Shown here in pieces: positions 35,638 through 44,412 of a stretch of DNA of 64,000 bases. This DNA comes from Octadecabacter dasysiphoniae (lineage in GTDB: Bacteria; Pseudomonadota; Alphaproteobacteria; Rhodobacterales; Rhodobacteraceae): assembly GCF_021532615.1 (NCBI RefSeq), contig NZ_JAKGAQ010000004.1:248001-312000 (forward strand), written 5' to 3'. The notes beneath the pieces are model-generated. The model made no database searches and was not told the origin of the DNA. It saw only the letters and a program-made list of their open reading frames with translations. Position numbers and translations under genes: made by a program. Numbering within the stretch: the first letter of the stretch is position 1; each line of letters opens with the position of its first letter.

Positions 35638-36414
35638 TTACAGACCCCAGCGATCTGCCACTTCGTCAAAGAATCCTTGGGTTTGCTTCAGCTCAATCCA
35701 GCTGTTTACAAAGTTGATCCAGACTTGGTCGTCCTGCTGCATCAACATTGCGATGGGCTGCGGCGCGCGGGCTTCCGTCACTTCGATCTGTGCGAGGTTC
35801 GGGAATTTTTCCAGCAAGGTGGACCCTTCGATGTTGGATGTGATGAACACATCCGCGCGGCCTGACAGGACTTCCTGGAAACCACGTGCAGGGGCCTCAA
35901 CCACTGTGATGTTGGCATCTGGGAACCATTCGCGCACGGAATTTTCAAACGTGGTGCCCAGCGTCGTGGCTACGGTCACATCGTCCTGGTTGATGCTGTC
36001 CCAATCGTTGAACCGGTCGGATTTGTCGGTTGTTGTAAACGGCAGGATTTCAACGCGCAGGTAGCTGTCGGAATAACCCGCAGCGCGCAGGCGTGGCGGG
36101 CTGATAGAGGCAGAACCCGTGATGTGGTAGTTGCCTGCGACAACGCCGTTTACCAATGTTTTCCAATCGGTTGGGACGAATTCAAGCTCGACCTCAAGAT
36201 CAGCGGCGAGCTGGGTCATGACGTCAACGTCATAGCCGACATAGGCGTTCGTGGCGGGGTCGCGCACGGACATCGGGTTCCAGTCGCCAGTCGTTCCGAC
36301 CTTCAATACGCCGTTCGACAAAATGTCGTTCAGGGCAGATTGCGCCAGCGCTGGTGCGGCCATAAGTGATGTTGCACAGGCCGCTGCAAGGCCGAGTGTT
36401 TTCATAAAATTCAT
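35638..36414 (-). CDS. Periplasmic amino-acid-type ABC substrate-binding protein
   Basis: 258 residues: signal peptide MKTLGLAAACATSLMAAPALAQ, then a type II solute-binding fold with ILSNGVLKVGTTGDWNPMS, GYDVDVMTQLAADL and NQDDVTVATTLGTTFENSV. The family includes amino-acid receptors and cyclohexadienyl dehydratases; the divergent ATPase and permease genes 120 bp away favour the receptor role. Ligand unknown. Confidence 0.88.
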   Translation of the reverse strand: MNFMKTLGLAAACATSLMAAPALAQSALNDILSNGVLKVGTTGDWNPMSVRDPATNAYVGYDVDVMTQLAADLEVELEFVPTDWKTLVNGVVAGNYHITGSASISPPRLRAAGYSDSYLRVEILPFTTTDKSDRFNDWDSINQDDVTVATTLGTTFENSVREWFPDANITVVEAPARGFQEVLSGRADVFITSNIEGSTLLEKFPNLAQIEVTEARAPQPIAMLMQQDDQVWINFVNSWIELKQTQGFFDEVADRWGL

Positions 36415-36433
36415 ACTATTTTCCCAGTTGGTT

Positions 36434-36448
36434 GATTTGCACCAAATC
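36434..36448. promoter_or_regulatory. GATTTG-N3-CAAATC inverted repeat in a divergent promoter
   Basis: Perfect six-base arms with three-base spacer, 20 bp upstream of the solute-binding protein start and about 85 bp upstream of the ATPase gene. Candidate operator for both arms of the transporter locus. Confidence 0.4.
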
Positions 36449-36533
36449 GCGTCTGTTCATTCGGCGATTTAGCTCTATTTTTCATTGAGATAGATTTTAG
36501 AGCCTTTTCCCACGAGTTCAAGGATACGCCATC

Positions 36534-37274
36534 ATGCCTCACGGCAATGCGATTGAAATTTCCGGCCTGAATAAATGGTACGATGACTATCACGCCCTCA
36601 AGGATATTGAGCTGAATGTGAAACACGGTGAGCGTATCGTCGTGTGCGGCCCGTCCGGGTCTGGAAAATCGACGTTGATCCGCTGCGTCAATTCGCTGGA
36701 AAGCCATGACAGCGGGTCGATTACGGTGGATGGGATATTGATGAAGGACGAGGCGTCTATCAACAGTATCCGCGCCGAGGTCGGTATGGTGTTTCAGCAG
36801 TTCAATCTGTTTCCGCATTTGACGATTTTGCAGAACCTGACGTTGGGCCCGATGAAGGCGCGCGGGATGTCGCGCAAAGACGCTGAGAAACGGGCCATGT
36901 CCCTGCTGGAACGGGTGCGCATTCCCGATCAGGCGCACAAAAAGCCAAGTGGGCTGTCGGGCGGGCAGCAGCAAAGGGTCGCGATTGCGCGCAGCCTGTG
37001 CATGGAACCTAAAATCATGTTGTTTGATGAACCGACCAGCGCGCTGGACCCTGAAATGATTTCCGAAGTGCTGGACGTGATTGTGGACCTCGCCGAAGAC
37101 GGGATGACCATGATCGTCGTCACCCACGAAATGGGTTTTGCGCGGCGTGCGGCGGACCGGATGATTTTTATGGACCACGGTGAGATTATCGAAACCGGAA
37201 CGCCCGAGCAATTTTTCGAGGCGCCAAAAACCGAACGTTGCAAACAATTCCTTGCGCAAATCTTGCAGCACTAG
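36534..37274 (+). CDS. ABC transporter ATP-binding protein, amino-acid (GlnQ) type
   Basis: 246 residues. Walker [15 protein letters not shown]-loop [13 protein letters not shown], signature [15 protein letters not shown], Walker [16 protein letters not shown] and H-loop [10 protein letters not shown], all with the wording of polar amino-acid importers. Pairs with the permease encoded 10 bp downstream and the receptor encoded divergently. Confidence 0.94.
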   Translation: MPHGNAIEISGLNKWYDDYHALKDIELNVKHGERIVVCGPSGSGKSTLIRCVNSLESHDSGSITVDGILMKDEASINSIRAEVGMVFQQFNLFPHLTILQNLTLGPMKARGMSRKDAEKRAMSLLERVRIPDQAHKKPSGLSGGQQQRVAIARSLCMEPKIMLFDEPTSALDPEMISEVLDVIVDLAEDGMTMIVVTHEMGFARRAADRMIFMDHGEIIETGTPEQFFEAPKTERCKQFLAQILQH

Positions 37275-37284
37275 GGGCGGGCAC

Positions 37285-38055
37285 ATGAAATTAAGAACCG
37301 CATTCATAGTTTTGTCGTGCGTGGCTTTGGCGGGTTGTGCGGCCACGCCGGGCACATGGGGGTGGTATGTGATCGACCCGCGCACGCCCAATGGCTACAA
37401 CAACATCAGGTTTTTGATCAACGGGATGGGCGCGACGATTGTGCTGTCGCTGGTGGCTGCGGCGATGTCGATGACCATCGGGATGTTGGTGGCCTTGCCG
37501 GGGATGTCGGCGAACCGGTGGATCCGGCTGCCATCGCGCGTCTACATCGAATTCGTGCGCGCCATCCCTTTGTTGCCGATGCTGTTCTGGGTGTTTTACG
37601 GCCTTCCTGTGGTGCTGAAATCCATGGGCATCAGTGTCAGCATTGATGCGTTCTGGGGGGCTGTTATTACGCTGGCGATTTCGGATTCTGCGTTCACGGC
37701 GGAAATCTATCGATCCGGCATTCAATCGATCAACAAGGGTCAGACGGAGGCCGCTAAAACCGTTGGTCTGAATTATCGTCAAACCATGCGCTATGTGATC
37801 CTGCCCCAAGCGATCAAACGCATCCTGCCGCCCTTGGCGAACCAATTTATCTATATTGTGAAAATGTCGGCCTTCGCGTCTGTGATCGGGATGCAGGAAC
37901 TGACACGGCGCGCCAATGAACTGGTCGTCACCGAATACCGGCCGCTTGAAATCTATTCGCTGCTGATCCTCGAATACCTTGTTCTGGTGTTGATCATCAG
38001 TTTCTTCGTGCGCTGGCTGGAACGTAAAATGGGCTCTGACGAGAGCAAAGTATAA
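37285..38055 (+). CDS. Amino-acid-type ABC permease with N-terminal lipobox
   Basis: 256 residues. The HisM/GlnP-type permease core is clear: VYIEFVRAIPLLPMLFWVFY, an EAA-like loop GIQSINKGQTEAAKTVGLNYRQT and VILPQAIKRILPPLANQF. Unusually the protein begins MKLRTAFIVLSCVALAGCAA, a textbook lipoprotein signal, followed by about 30 periplasm-like residues before the next membrane helix. Only one permease gene is present, so a homodimer is likely. The start at 37285 is the only good one; the extra N-terminus may be real. Confidence 0.88.
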   Translation: MKLRTAFIVLSCVALAGCAATPGTWGWYVIDPRTPNGYNNIRFLINGMGATIVLSLVAAAMSMTIGMLVALPGMSANRWIRLPSRVYIEFVRAIPLLPMLFWVFYGLPVVLKSMGISVSIDAFWGAVITLAISDSAFTAEIYRSGIQSINKGQTEAAKTVGLNYRQTMRYVILPQAIKRILPPLANQFIYIVKMSAFASVIGMQELTRRANELVVTEYRPLEIYSLLILEYLVLVLIISFFVRWLERKMGSDESKV

Positions 38056-38066
38056 GGACGACGCAG

Positions 38067-38405
38067 ATGAACTGGACCAAATTTCTAGCTGAAACCAATC
38101 ACCGGATGGGCGCGCTGTCCAAAGAAGTGCCTGACACATTTGCAGGGTTTGGCGCCATGTCGAAGGCCGCGAAAACCAACGGCGCGTTGTCTGAGAAAAC
38201 CAAAGAGCTGATCGCGCTGGGCATCGCGGTGTCGACCCGCTGTGACAGCTGCATCGGGTTTCATGTCAAATCGCTGGTGCGCCTTGGCACGACAAGGGAT
38301 GAGCTGTGCGAGGCGCTGGCCATGATCGCCTATATGGGTGGCGGTCCGTCGATTGCCTACGGTGCCAAAGCGCTTGAGGCTTACGACGAATTCTCAGCCA
38401 CGTAA
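38067..38405 (+). CDS. AhpD/carboxymuconolactone-decarboxylase-family protein
   Basis: 112 residues, all-helical, with the redox pair CDSC in STRCDSCIGFHVKSLVRLG, the AhpD-type active site whose distal His is present. Such proteins act as small disulfide reductases or peroxidases, not as decarboxylases. It starts 11 bp after the permease gene and may belong to that operon. Its 3' end overlaps the convergent phosphatase-like gene by 25 bases. Confidence 0.87.
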   Translation: MNWTKFLAETNHRMGALSKEVPDTFAGFGAMSKAAKTNGALSEKTKELIALGIAVSTRCDSCIGFHVKSLVRLGTTRDELCEALAMIAYMGGGPSIAYGAKALEAYDEFSAT

Positions 38406-38878
38406 TCGTCGCCCGCATAGCGGTTTAGCTGGCCCAAGGCGCTGTCTTCGCCGATGAACGCGGCCCAATCCTGACCGGGCCGCCAGATTCCGTCCATGAT
38501 CGCGAATGCATCCGCGACGGGCATGCCGCGGCCCTCTTTGGCATAGCGATAAAAGAACGCGGTGACGCGGGCGTTGTAGATGCAATGGACGTGGATTTTC
38601 GTATCCGACAACCGATCCAGCGCGGCGCAAAAGGCGTCGAAATCCGCGTCCGTCGGGGTTTGGAACATCACCGGAATATAGACGTATTCCATCCCCAGTG
38701 CGGCCACGCTTGCGGCTTCGTCGTTCAGCGCGCCTTTGTTGTGATGCGGCCCGAGGTTGATGATGTGGGTCACGCCAAGGGATTTAATGTCGCCCAACTG
38801 GTCTTCGGTGGGTTGGCCGGACGTCGTGATATTCCCATCAAGGCGCCGCCAATTTATGATTTGGGGGAGGTCGGTCAT
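38381..38878 (-). CDS. Tyrosine-phosphatase-like protein (DUF442 type)
   Basis: 165 residues from the ATG behind GGAAA. A cysteine-phosphatase fold: LDGNITTSGQPTEDQLGDIKSLGVTHIINL near the start is the hallmark of the DUF442/beta-lactamase-hydrolase-like branch, and IHVHCIYNARVTAFFYRY carries Cys and Arg in the phosphate-loop position. The usual Gly of that loop is Asn here, so activity is uncertain. Convergent overlap with the AhpD-like gene. Confidence 0.72.
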   Translation of the reverse strand: MTDLPQIINWRRLDGNITTSGQPTEDQLGDIKSLGVTHIINLGPHHNKGALNDEAASVAALGMEYVYIPVMFQTPTDADFDAFCAALDRLSDTKIHVHCIYNARVTAFFYRYAKEGRGMPVADAFAIMDGIWRPGQDWAAFIGEDSALGQLNRYAGDDYVAENSS

Positions 38879-38889
38879 AGAGTTTCCGT

Positions 38890-39144
38890 TCATGATGCGT
38901 GCAGGTGGCTGCATTCAGGATGGTCCTTGTTGAACCGTTCTGTTGAGGCTGGGAATTTTTCAAGCAGGCGTGCGGGCCGGATCGGGCGGGGGACAAAATT
39001 GCCGCCGCAATTGGGGCAGGTGTTGGCAAAGACGGTATCACCGCAGTCCGCGCAGAACGTGCATTCAAAAGAACAAACGCGCGCGTCGGCAGTTGGGGGC
39101 AGGTCTTTGTCGCAACATTCGCAGTTGGGTTTGAGGGTGAGCAT
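38890..39144 (-). CDS. DUF1272 zinc-ribbon-like protein
   Basis: 84 residues with eight or more Cys in CxxC-like pairs: NCECCDKDL, VCSFECTFCADCGD and NTCPNCGGNF. This is the DUF1272 pattern, a small metal-binding protein of unknown role. Located 11 bp upstream of the phosphatase-like gene in the same direction, so the two may be one unit. Confidence 0.85.
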   Translation of the reverse strand: MLTLKPNCECCDKDLPPTADARVCSFECTFCADCGDTVFANTCPNCGGNFVPRPIRPARLLEKFPASTERFNKDHPECSHLHAS

Positions 39145-39206
39145 CGGCTGTCTCCTGTGTGATCTGTGGCTAGACTAACAGCGTGGTGCGTGGCATAAAT
39201 GACAAT

Positions 39207-40211
39207 ATGACCTCATTTTCTGCCAAGTCACATTTTCAGCCCAAACAAGTGGTGTTCGTTGTCTATCCAGACATTGTGCTTCTCGATCTTTCGGGGCCGT
39301 TGCAGGTGTTTAGCCATGCGATGGATCAAGCGGCGCGCGACAATGGGTATAGCTGTGCGGTGACGTCCCATCACGGTGGCATGGTGGACACAAATACAGT
39401 CGTGCCGATTGCGACTGAACCGATGTCGACCTATGCAGATCGTCCCATTCACACGCTGGTCATCGTTGGGGGGGACGGGGCCTATACGATGATGAAAGAC
39501 GCCGCTTTTCTGGAAGATTTCAATGCCCTTGCGGGGCGTGCGCAGCGGGTGTGTTCGGTGTGTTCGGGCGCGCTGATCCTTGCGGCAGCGGGCATTTTGA
39601 ACGGACGGCGCGCCGTGACCCATTGGGAAGATTGCAAAGCCTTGGCTGACGGGTTTCCAGATGTGCGTGTTGAAATGGACCCTATCTACATCAAGGACGA
39701 TCACGTTTGGACATCAGCGGGCATCACGGCGGGGATGGATATGGCCTTGGCCATTGTCGCCGAAGATCTGGGCCGCACCGCTGCATTAAAGATGGCGCGG
39801 TCTATGGTGACGCCCATGGCACGGTCTGGCGGCCAGTCGCAGTTCAGTCCGGTGCTTGTGCGGCAGGTGACAGATGCAGCGGGACGTTTTGAGGACTTGC
39901 ATCAATGGATTGCGGATAATCTGGCCCTGCCGCTGCATGTTGATGCCTTGGCAGAGCAGATGAACATGACCCCGCGCACCTTCGCGCGTGCCTATTCCAG
40001 CCAGATGGGGATCACGCCGGCCAAAGCTGTCGAAGCGATCCGGACGGATGCGGCGCGTGATTATCTGGAAACCACAGATTTCGGGATTAAGCAGATTGCC
40101 GCGCTGTGTGGGTTCAACGACGAAGAACGCATGCGCCGCGCGTTCATCCGTCTGTTGAATGTGCCCCCGACAGATTACCGGCAGGGGTTCAAGACACCAG
40201 ACGCCGACTGA
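39207..40211 (+). CDS. GlxA-type AraC-family transcriptional regulator
   Basis: 334 residues from ATG 39207; a GTG at 39183 is possible. N-terminal DJ-1/PfpI-like domain (VVFVVYPDIVLLDLSGPLQVF, nucleophile-elbow region RVCSVCSGALILAAAGIL) and C-terminal double HTH of the AraC family (DALAEQMNMTPRTFARAYSSQMGITPAKAVE and IKQIAALCGFNDEERMRRAFIRLLNVPPTDYR). Proteins of this build sense small nitrogen compounds such as betaine derivatives. Target unknown; it faces the contractile-system operon end to end. Confidence 0.88.
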   Translation: MTSFSAKSHFQPKQVVFVVYPDIVLLDLSGPLQVFSHAMDQAARDNGYSCAVTSHHGGMVDTNTVVPIATEPMSTYADRPIHTLVIVGGDGAYTMMKDAAFLEDFNALAGRAQRVCSVCSGALILAAAGILNGRRAVTHWEDCKALADGFPDVRVEMDPIYIKDDHVWTSAGITAGMDMALAIVAEDLGRTAALKMARSMVTPMARSGGQSQFSPVLVRQVTDAAGRFEDLHQWIADNLALPLHVDALAEQMNMTPRTFARAYSSQMGITPAKAVEAIRTDAARDYLETTDFGIKQIAALCGFNDEERMRRAFIRLLNVPPTDYRQGFKTPDAD

Positions 40212-40247
40212 CGGATTGCAACAGGGCCGGTTCGGCGGGTGTGTGCG

Positions 40248-40604
40248 TCAGACTTTTACCTGCGCGGGGGCGGACGCGCTGACTGTCAGCGTGTTGCCCC
40301 ACGAATCCTGCGCGGTGTCCCCGTCCAGCAGCACGTCGCCGCCATCAACCCGCAGAACGCTTGAGGATGCGGTGAGCGTGACGGTTGAATCGCCGACCGT
40401 ATCGTTCGTGTTGGTTTTAGTTCCGAGGTAGTCAAACGTGCATTCAGCCTCAAAGATGACCTTTGGGCCGTGGTTGGTCATCTGGGTGTAGCTGCTTTCT
40501 GATACTGTTCTTGGTGTCCACGCACCCGCCGACCCATCGGGCCCCGCGGGTCCGCCCGCGGTGGCCGATGTATCGCCAACAACAGCAAGTGCCTTAAGTG
40601 CCAT
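40248..40604 (-). CDS. PAAR-like spike-tip candidate of the contractile system
   Basis: 118 residues, start behind GAGGAAA, two bases after the preceding gene. It opens MALKALAVVGDTSATAGGPAG and closes with a beta-rich stretch TVTLTASSSVLRVDGGDVLLDGDTAQDSWGNTL. Short length, repeated GD turns, beta character and location at the end of a tail operon fit a PAAR-like protein that caps the spike, as in T4 gp5.4 or Afp10. The canonical PAAR repeats are not clear, so the call is tentative. Last gene of the operon. Confidence 0.4.
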   Translation of the reverse strand: MALKALAVVGDTSATAGGPAGPDGSAGAWTPRTVSESSYTQMTNHGPKVIFEAECTFDYLGTKTNTNDTVGDSTVTLTASSSVLRVDGGDVLLDGDTAQDSWGNTLTVSASAPAQVKV

Positions 40605-40605
40605 T

Positions 40606-42078
40606 TTACTTTCCTCGCCCTGTCAGGCTTGCGCCGAGTTTTGTGACCATCTGGGCCTCACCCTGTAGGCGCGCGGCGGAAGACGCCGCATTTTGAAGGC
40701 CCGCATTCTCAAAAATACCGGCGATTTCTTTCGCTGGAGACGCGGTGAAATCACCCACGGTCTTGATGCCTTTTTCCATCAGAGTGTTGCGCACGTTTGC
40801 CGGAATGCCTTTGTAGTTTTCGATGCTGACCTCTGCGACGTTTTTGGCACCAGAGGAGATACCGATACTGGACACCAGCGTTTCCATGGCGACGCCTTCG
40901 CGTTGGCTGGATGTCACGGCGCGGTCTGCAAGGGCTTCGATAAGGTCGTTCGGGCGCTTTAGCTTCATGCCGGACGGAAGGCTACGCAGACGCGTTTCAA
41001 GCATTGCGCCCCCATCCAGACGATCCGACCCGAATTTTTCGACCAGTTGCCCGACGCTGACTTCGTTGTCGTTGAACAATTCGTTGGTGGCCTTGGGGTT
41101 GTCGCCGAACCATTGCGCGACATCGCCAACGGCCTTGGTGGCGGGGTTGACCCACGATTGTTCGACCTGATCCTCCCTTTGGATACCTTCGCCTGCGGGC
41201 GTGAGGACCATGCCTGCCGAGGTCGACCAGACTTCGTGCATGGTGCCGTTGAATTCGTCGATGTCGAGCCTGCGGGCAGGCAAACCTGCCACAGTCCCAA
41301 TCGTCGGGTTATTGCTTGATCGCATCACCATGCTGGCGTCGTAGACGGGCTGACCCATTCCGGCCAATGTCGCCTCATAGAAGCCACCAAAGGTTGGGGT
41401 GCTGTCGGGCTGCCAAGGCTGCATCACAGGCTGGCCGCCAATATCAATGCCGCCGATACCACCAATACCACCGATCCCGCCGGGGTAGGGGTTAACGATA
41501 CCGGGGTAGGTGGTGACCGGATAGGGGCCGACGACCGGATTGGTGATCGGGGAAGGTGTCACGATCGGATTGGGCAGCGCGATGGGCGGGTTAATCGGCG
41601 TCGGGTAATACGGCCACGGCTGCTGCGGGCTTCCGTGATTGCTGTGGATTTCAGTATTGATCCGGTTGATTTCTGTTCTGAGCTCCCCCAGCCGCGCGGC
41701 AAGTTCTGCGCGCATGTCACCACAACATCCCGATACTTTTTCAAGGGCCGTGCCGAGGCTGTCGAGGTCGTCTTCAATGCGGTGAAAACGGGTGTTGAAC
41801 CCTTCTTCGATGGTGGTTTCTTCGGCCTGCACGACGCTTTCGCCATCAATCCAGTCCGTATGGGTGAAACTGCGTTCAAAGCTGACAGTGCACCCCGGTT
41901 GGGTGGCGTCGAAGGTTTCCGAGTAGTTGAAAACATGGCGTGTGGTGCCAAGGTTTTCGCCCAGTATCCCCCAGATCATGGTGTTGATCTGCGTTTCATT
42001 GAGTTCGGCACTAACCATTTGATCATAGGCGGTGGCGAACGTGATGTTTTCGGTCAGATAAAGTTCATTTGAAGGCAT
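40606..42078 (-). CDS. Contractile-system protein with Pro/Gly-rich linker and helix-hairpin-helix end
   Basis: 490 residues. N-terminal beta-like domain (1-90), a predicted coiled coil around 95-145 with CC at 118-119, a proline-rich stretch (150-200), a GGI-repeat (200-211), a mid domain, and a C-terminal helical part where NYKGIPANVRNTLMEKGIKTVGDF (422-444) has the look of helix-hairpin-helix or DUF4332 modules. No known tail protein is recognised. Placement after the gpI-like gene is where tail fibres or receptor-binding proteins lie in Mu/P2-type tails, and the flexible linker would suit that; DNA-binding or cargo roles are alternatives. Confidence 0.5.
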   Translation of the reverse strand: MPSNELYLTENITFATAYDQMVSAELNETQINTMIWGILGENLGTTRHVFNYSETFDATQPGCTVSFERSFTHTDWIDGESVVQAEETTIEEGFNTRFHRIEDDLDSLGTALEKVSGCCGDMRAELAARLGELRTEINRINTEIHSNHGSPQQPWPYYPTPINPPIALPNPIVTPSPITNPVVGPYPVTTYPGIVNPYPGGIGGIGGIGGIDIGGQPVMQPWQPDSTPTFGGFYEATLAGMGQPVYDASMVMRSSNNPTIGTVAGLPARRLDIDEFNGTMHEVWSTSAGMVLTPAGEGIQREDQVEQSWVNPATKAVGDVAQWFGDNPKATNELFNDNEVSVGQLVEKFGSDRLDGGAMLETRLRSLPSGMKLKRPNDLIEALADRAVTSSQREGVAMETLVSSIGISSGAKNVAEVSIENYKGIPANVRNTLMEKGIKTVGDFTASPAKEIAGIFENAGLQNAASSAARLQGEAQMVTKLGASLTGRGK

Positions 42079-42093
42079 GATACTGGTTCCTTT

Positions 42094-44400
42094 TTATGTG
42101 CGTGGTAACAGGGCGGGTGTGTCGCCTGTCCCGTGGAAACGTGATCGTTTGAAAGGTCGGTAGGATCGCGACAATCGCGGGGACAGGGCCTGTTGGGTGC
42201 GCCCGTCCAGCGCGACGTTGTGGCGGCGGATGTCCCATGTGTTTATTTCGACACCAACCGGGAACATGCGAGACAGCATGTTCATCAGGATTTCATATTG
42301 CGGATAGGTCAGCTTTGCGTCGCGGGGCAACGTGATGCGCCATTCAAAGGGGTCTGTTTTGCCGATGCGTGAATAGGCAAGGCAGGTGACGGCATAGACG
42401 CCTTCTTTTGGGGCCTTGAGAACCGCGCGTGTCCCTTGGCCGGCCAGTCGCAATCGGCCCGACCCGTTGGGGGCGGATACGGCCTGGACGTTCCAGAAAA
42501 AGTCAGAGGAGCGGCGCGGGCCGAGGTTCGTGCCGACTTGTGGCAGACCAATCGATGACACGACCAGTGCCAGTTTGCCTTTTATCGAAACAAAGGCCAT
42601 AGACGACGCCCCGTTGGAGCCAAGCGTGTCGGCAATTGAGCCAAGAAAATCAATGGCATCATCAGACTGGTCATCAAGGGCATCGGTGACGCCATCTTCA
42701 AAGACCAAAATGCGAAACACATGGCGCGGGTAGGATGACAGGGCCTTGCCAAAATGCGTGAAGTCCGTCGGCCCCTTGAGCCCCACCTCTTTGAGCAGGC
42801 CTTCCAGATCAATCGTCGGAGGTTCAATGTCATTGAACGCCGCTGATGTTTGCGCCTGCGTTTGCATCGATCCTGTTTCAAGGTTGTTGGGCCAGTTTCG
42901 GGTATTTGCGGCCAGCGCGTTCTTGAGAGCCAGATCAGGCGCCGATCCGCTGTTGTTGTTCAGTCGCGCATGCAGGCCTTTGCCTAAACGGCTGTCTTCA
43001 AACGTCATCGTGTTTGGGCCGGAAATGTTCAGCGGCCCGAAAGAAGCATGCGACACCAGAATTTCACCAGCCCGAAGCGACTGGAATGTTCTGAAACCGC
43101 AGGCATTGAACAGCCATGCTCCATCGTTTGAGCGATTGTCGCTGACCTTGAGGGATGCAATCACACCGGCGAGTTCGGGGTCATTTTTTGGCAGTCTGAC
43201 ACTGCGCAATTTCGTGCGAAACGCTCGCAGTTGGGCGGCTGTCGGCGCCTTGATACGCGCAGCAAGGCCGAGTTCGAACCGGCTGTCGGATCCATCGTCT
43301 TGTGCTTGCAGGATTTGCCATTTCGCAGTCGTGATATTGAGGCGGTCCGCCAACCGAACGAGGCGGTCAAACGCCACGGCAAGCCACGGTGCCATTGATC
43401 GTTCAATCCCTGACTTGAACCGCAAACCACCCCGCAAACGGGTGCGCATGGCTTGTTCCCGTGTGCGTTGTACTTTGGGCAGATGGCGTGTTGCGGGGAC
43501 GTTTGCGGCTGCATCGATCAGAACGGTATCGCGTAGATACGCGAGGTAATTCAGCCGTGCCCGCCGTGCCGCGGTCGCGGTTTCGCCGACGGCCACGATT
43601 TTGAAGCCGATCATAAAGGGGTTGTCAGTTTCAAGAACGTCGAATGCTGATTTGAAACCGGTTTGGCGCAGCACCGAATTGGCGTTGTTCAACCGATCCA
43701 GCACCGCGTTGCGCGTGGGCATCGAAAACGGGCGATAAATGCCCAGCCGCCGCCGATACGCAGCGTCGGTTTCCGTTTCCTGACGGACGAGCATTTCACC
43801 GTTCTTGACTTCGATTTTGTCGTCCAGCCGTGGCACGGCGAGTTCACGCCCGATGCGATCAAGCCCGTTGCCAGCCGCCCCCATTAACGTCCGACGCGCC
43901 GCCATTTCACGCCCGAGGCGGCGGACGCGCAGTGTTTCGACTTGGGTGAACGCCATCAGTTTTGCGAAACGGCCATTGGTGACCCGCACTTTGATATGGT
44001 TTTTGATCTGTCCCAAGGGAATGACCTGCGCGCCCTTGCGCACGACAATCTGAAACTGGAAAGGGGTCAGCGTTTTGTCACCCGGGCCGGTGGTGGGCGA
44101 CATGTAGGGCAAAAATCCGTCCCGTTCGGAATAGGGCGCAAATTTCAACCCATCGAGCCGTTGGCTGCGCCCGGGTGCGGTCTGCGTCACCTCGACTCGC
44201 AGGGTGACATCGCCCAAATCGTCCCTTGGGCAGATCCACAACAGCGGCGCGTAGCTGCCCGCGGGCAATACCACGGTTCCGCGCGCATTCACGATCAGTT
44301 CTTCTTGACGCAAAGTGGACGAAAGCGGGCCTGCGATTGTGTCCGCGTGTTGGCCCATAAAATCGCCAGACCAGCGGTCTATGTCGAATGTACCATCCAT
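42094..44400 (-). CDS. Baseplate wedge protein, gpI-like with large extension
   Basis: 768 residues, AAGGAGG upstream. Around 185-240 it has NGLDRIGRELAVPRLDDK then ETETDAAYRRRLGIYR, the entry pattern shared by baseplate J/gpI family wedge proteins, and near the end EILMNMLSRMFPVGVEINTW resembles the close of tail protein I. In between lie unrecognised domains (roughly 280-640). It follows the J-like gene as gpI follows gpJ in P2 and gp48 follows gp47 in Mu. Much longer than gpI (about 180), so it may also carry fibre-docking parts. Confidence 0.6.
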   Translation of the reverse strand: MDGTFDIDRWSGDFMGQHADTIAGPLSSTLRQEELIVNARGTVVLPAGSYAPLLWICPRDDLGDVTLRVEVTQTAPGRSQRLDGLKFAPYSERDGFLPYMSPTTGPGDKTLTPFQFQIVVRKGAQVIPLGQIKNHIKVRVTNGRFAKLMAFTQVETLRVRRLGREMAARRTLMGAAGNGLDRIGRELAVPRLDDKIEVKNGEMLVRQETETDAAYRRRLGIYRPFSMPTRNAVLDRLNNANSVLRQTGFKSAFDVLETDNPFMIGFKIVAVGETATAARRARLNYLAYLRDTVLIDAAANVPATRHLPKVQRTREQAMRTRLRGGLRFKSGIERSMAPWLAVAFDRLVRLADRLNITTAKWQILQAQDDGSDSRFELGLAARIKAPTAAQLRAFRTKLRSVRLPKNDPELAGVIASLKVSDNRSNDGAWLFNACGFRTFQSLRAGEILVSHASFGPLNISGPNTMTFEDSRLGKGLHARLNNNSGSAPDLALKNALAANTRNWPNNLETGSMQTQAQTSAAFNDIEPPTIDLEGLLKEVGLKGPTDFTHFGKALSSYPRHVFRILVFEDGVTDALDDQSDDAIDFLGSIADTLGSNGASSMAFVSIKGKLALVVSSIGLPQVGTNLGPRRSSDFFWNVQAVSAPNGSGRLRLAGQGTRAVLKAPKEGVYAVTCLAYSRIGKTDPFEWRITLPRDAKLTYPQYEILMNMLSRMFPVGVEINTWDIRRHNVALDGRTQQALSPRLSRSYRPFKRSRFHGTGDTPALLPRT

Positions 44401-44412
44401 AGCAAAGCCTCC

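Noticed and set aside
41440..41500. Short repeated units (CCACCAATACC-like) that resemble an array.
   Set aside because: They encode the GGI repeat of the 490-aa protein; the period is too short and there are no spacers, so not CRISPR.
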